DNA of 15,098 nt, from NCBI GenBank assembly GCA_040383485.1, contig JBEIDK010000078.1, forward strand, positions 1 to 15,098, in the 5' to 3' direction. The notes under the pieces were generated by a model. It was not told the origin of the DNA. It saw only the letters and a program-made list of their open reading frames with translations, and ran no database searches. The position numbers and the translations under genes are program-made. Of the stretch, positions 13,627 to 15,098 are shown one piece after another. Origin of the DNA: JBEIDK01 sp040383485 (GTDB lineage: Bacteria; Bacteroidota; Bacteroidia; UBA4408). The stretch's first letter is position 1. Each line of letters starts with the position of its first letter.

Positions 13627-15098
13627 CTACTCCACAATCTTAAACTCCGTTCTTCTATTATTTGCCCTGTGCTCATCAGTGTCATTTTCGTTGATGGGTT
13701 GTGTGTCGCCATAACCTTTATAAGTAAGTCGTGTTGCAGCTATTTGTTGCGTTAATAAAAAATCAACTACTGATTTTGCTCTGCTTTCGCTCAAAATCTG
13801 ATTTTTATCTTTTGCTCCAACATTATCTGTATGGCCTGATATTTCAATCATTAAAGTAGAATTTTTACTCAAGAAATTAACCAATTTCTGTAATTCATTT
13901 TTTGACTCTTCTTTCAATTCAAAAGAACCACTGCTAAAAAATATATTTTTCAGAATTACTTTCTCACCAGCTTTTATAGCCGTTAGCGGAACGTCTTTTA
14001 TATATGGGTCATTTACTGAAACACCTTCACCCTTCATCTGAAAATTATCGGAATAAAATAAGTAACCATTCTTACTAATGGTCATCATATAATTTTTATT
14101 TGTTGGCAAACACACTAAAAAATCGCCATTACCGCTATTGCTATAACTTTCGGCAACAAGTTTACCTGTCTCTAAATCTGTAAGCTCAAACCTAGCTTCA
14201 ATACCTTTATTGGTATTTTTATCAAACACACGGCCTTTAAAATAAGAAGTTGGTAAGGGACGTATCGACTTAGGCATCGCAAAACTGTAGATATCATCCA
14301 TACCCAAACCTCCATTTCTTATTGAACTGTAATAAGCAATGCTTCCTTCGGCATTCACAATCAAACTATTTTCATTGTTCGAAGTATTTATTGGATAGCC
14401 CAAATTTACTGCTGTTCCAAACTTCCCGTCTTTATTTTTTCGCGTTAAAAACAAGTCACTGCTTCCCATACCAGTATGCCCGTATGACGAAAAATATAAT
14501 GTTTGGTTATCGGGATGTATAAAAGGTGAAGCTTCATCATATTCTGTATTCACGCTATCGCCTAAATTAACTGGTATGCCCCAATAACCCTCTTTTGTCA
14601 AAGAACTTTTCCAAATATCACTTCCACCCTTTCCTCCATTTCTTTTACTCACAAAATACAAATCGTTACCATCACTACTTACGCTTGGTTGTGTGTCCCA
14701 ATATTTAGAGTTGATTGGCTGCCCCATATTTTGAGGTTTACTCCATGTTTCGCCAATTTTCTGAGAATAAAAAATATCACAACTTCCAAATCCTGTCCTG
14801 CCTCCTGAGTACTCACCCATTCCTTCTTCGCAGGAAGTAAAAAATAAAAATTGACCATCAGGAGAAATACATTGGGCACCTTCATTACCAACTGAATTTA
14901 TTGGTGGCCCAATATTGTTTCTTTTCGTCCATGCACCATTTAATAATTTGGAAGCAAAAAAATCTTCATGTTTTTGTCTGTCATTTAAAGTTTCTTTGGT
15001 TGTATCATCAGGCAGCAGAACGGTAACAATAAGTGTTTGCCCATCTGCTGTAAGTGCTGGCAAGTACTCTTGAAATCTTGAATTAACAGCGCTACCCA
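13627..15098 (-). CDS. PD40 beta-propeller / CRD / OmpA-C envelope protein, PorE-like (start beyond right edge)
   Basis: The frame is open to the right edge. The 489 codons seen begin GSAVNSRFQEYLPALTADG, so the TTG at 15063-15061 is an internal Leu, not a start. Residues in this paragraph count from the first full codon. At least five PD40/WD40-like blades lie at about 12-275 (LTADGQTLIVTV, ISPDGQFLFFTS, SSDGNDLYFVSKRNGG, HPDNQTLYFSS, NAEGSIAYYSSIRNGG). A carboxypeptidase-regulatory-like fold follows at about 284-350 (FKGRVFDKNTNKGIEARFEL). The OmpA C-terminal peptidoglycan-binding domain is about 385-489, with EISGHTDN, SESRAKSVVDFL, GYGDTQP and the NNRRTEF end; its peptidoglycan-contacting Asp/Arg residues are present. 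The outer part of the protein is probably anchored to the cell wall. TPR + PD40 + CRD + OmpA-C is the build of PorE, a type IX secretion component, so a TPR N-terminus may lie outside the window. Similar non-T9SS envelope proteins exist, so PorE identity is only possible. It contains the right copy of the 26-bp repeat. Confidence 0.88.
   Translation of the reverse strand, partial: GSAVNSRFQEYLPALTADGQTLIVTVLLPDDTTKETLNDRQKHEDFFASKLLNGAWTKRNNIGPPINSVGNEGAQCISPDGQFLFFTSCEEGMGEYSGGRTGFGSCDIFYSQKIGETWSKPQNMGQPINSKYWDTQPSVSSDGNDLYFVSKRNGGKGGSDIWKSSLTKEGYWGIPVNLGDSVNTEYDEASPFIHPDNQTLYFSSYGHTGMGSSDLFLTRKNKDGKFGTAVNLGYPINTSNNENSLIVNAEGSIAYYSSIRNGGLGMDDIYSFAMPKSIRPLPTSYFKGRVFDKNTNKGIEARFELTDLETGKLVAESYSNSGNGDFLVCLPTNKNYMMTISKNGYLFYSDNFQMKGEGVSVNDPYIKDVPLTAIKAGEKVILKNIFFSSGSFELKEESKNELQKLVNFLSKNSTLMIEISGHTDNVGAKDKNQILSESRAKSVVDFLLTQQIAATRLTYKGYGDTQPINENDTDEHRANNRRTEFKIVE
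13821..13846. repeat. 26-bp direct repeat, right copy (inside the OmpA-type gene)
   Basis: This copy encodes the EISGHTDN part of the OmpA C-terminal domain on the minus strand and is identical to the orphan copy at 12556-12581. Because it is part of an intact conserved domain, this is the probable source copy and the other is the derived or left-behind one. Confidence 0.9.

Noticed and set aside
13568..13711. A plus-strand frame (MYDLKKRLTLET...) running into the 3' end of the OmpA-type gene
   Set aside because: Most of it is antisense to a conserved OmpA domain; only the first 19 or so codons are outside. It might be a remnant of a gene start but nothing supports it.

Overview
The window reads as chromosomal DNA from a member of the Bacteroidota. 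It is AT-rich, most starts lack a Shine-Dalgarno sequence and have A/T-rich leaders, and two upstream regions carry a TAnnTTTG-like -7 element. It also encodes lineage-typical proteins: the gliding lipoprotein GldH, a Bacteroidota-style RicT/PSP1 protein with an N-terminal Cys cluster, a bacterial geranylgeranylglyceryl-phosphate synthase homologue, and a PD40-CRD-OmpA envelope protein resembling PorE of the type IX secretion apparatus. I cannot assign a genus from the sequence.

Layout, left to right. (1) 1-981, minus: the first 327 codons of a multi-PAS sensor protein cut by the left edge. (2) 1173-6112, plus: a two-gene unit joined by a 1-nt TAATG overlap, encoding a 1038-residue exported TPR protein and a 607-residue outer-membrane beta-barrel. 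(3) 6265-8880, plus: a tight unit ricT-gldH-GGGPS whose genes overlap by 20 nt and 1 nt, behind a good -7 element. (4) 9115-10326, plus: sucC alone, with a recognisable promoter and a strong intrinsic terminator; sucD is not here. (5) 10419-12543, plus: a 59-codon exported mini-protein gene, then an exported S9 family (DPP/acylaminoacyl-type) serine peptidase 4 nt later. (6) 12544-12995: a 452-bp non-coding stretch. It starts with a small relic of an OmpA-type gene, including 26 bp identical to part of the intact OmpA-type gene 1.2 kb to the right. (7) 12996-13547, plus: a class III Fic AMP-transferase very like the Neisseria NmFic type. (8) 13627-15098, minus: a PD40/CRD/OmpA C-terminal envelope protein whose start lies beyond the right edge.

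Most of the window is conserved housekeeping and envelope material: TCA cycle, ether-type lipid precursor synthesis, gliding/T9SS-associated lipoprotein, envelope anchors and a periplasmic peptidase. The accessory-looking part is about 12.55-13.85 kb. There a stand-alone Fic gene lies between two direct copies of a 26-bp piece of an OmpA-domain gene, one inside the intact gene and one an orphan just after the peptidase stop. This suggests local rearrangement or acquisition. I see no CRISPR array, integrase, transposase, tRNA or rRNA. I did not find a clearly new multi-gene system. The best candidates for new biology are the TPR/beta-barrel pair, the mini-protein ahead of the peptidase, and the fic locus.
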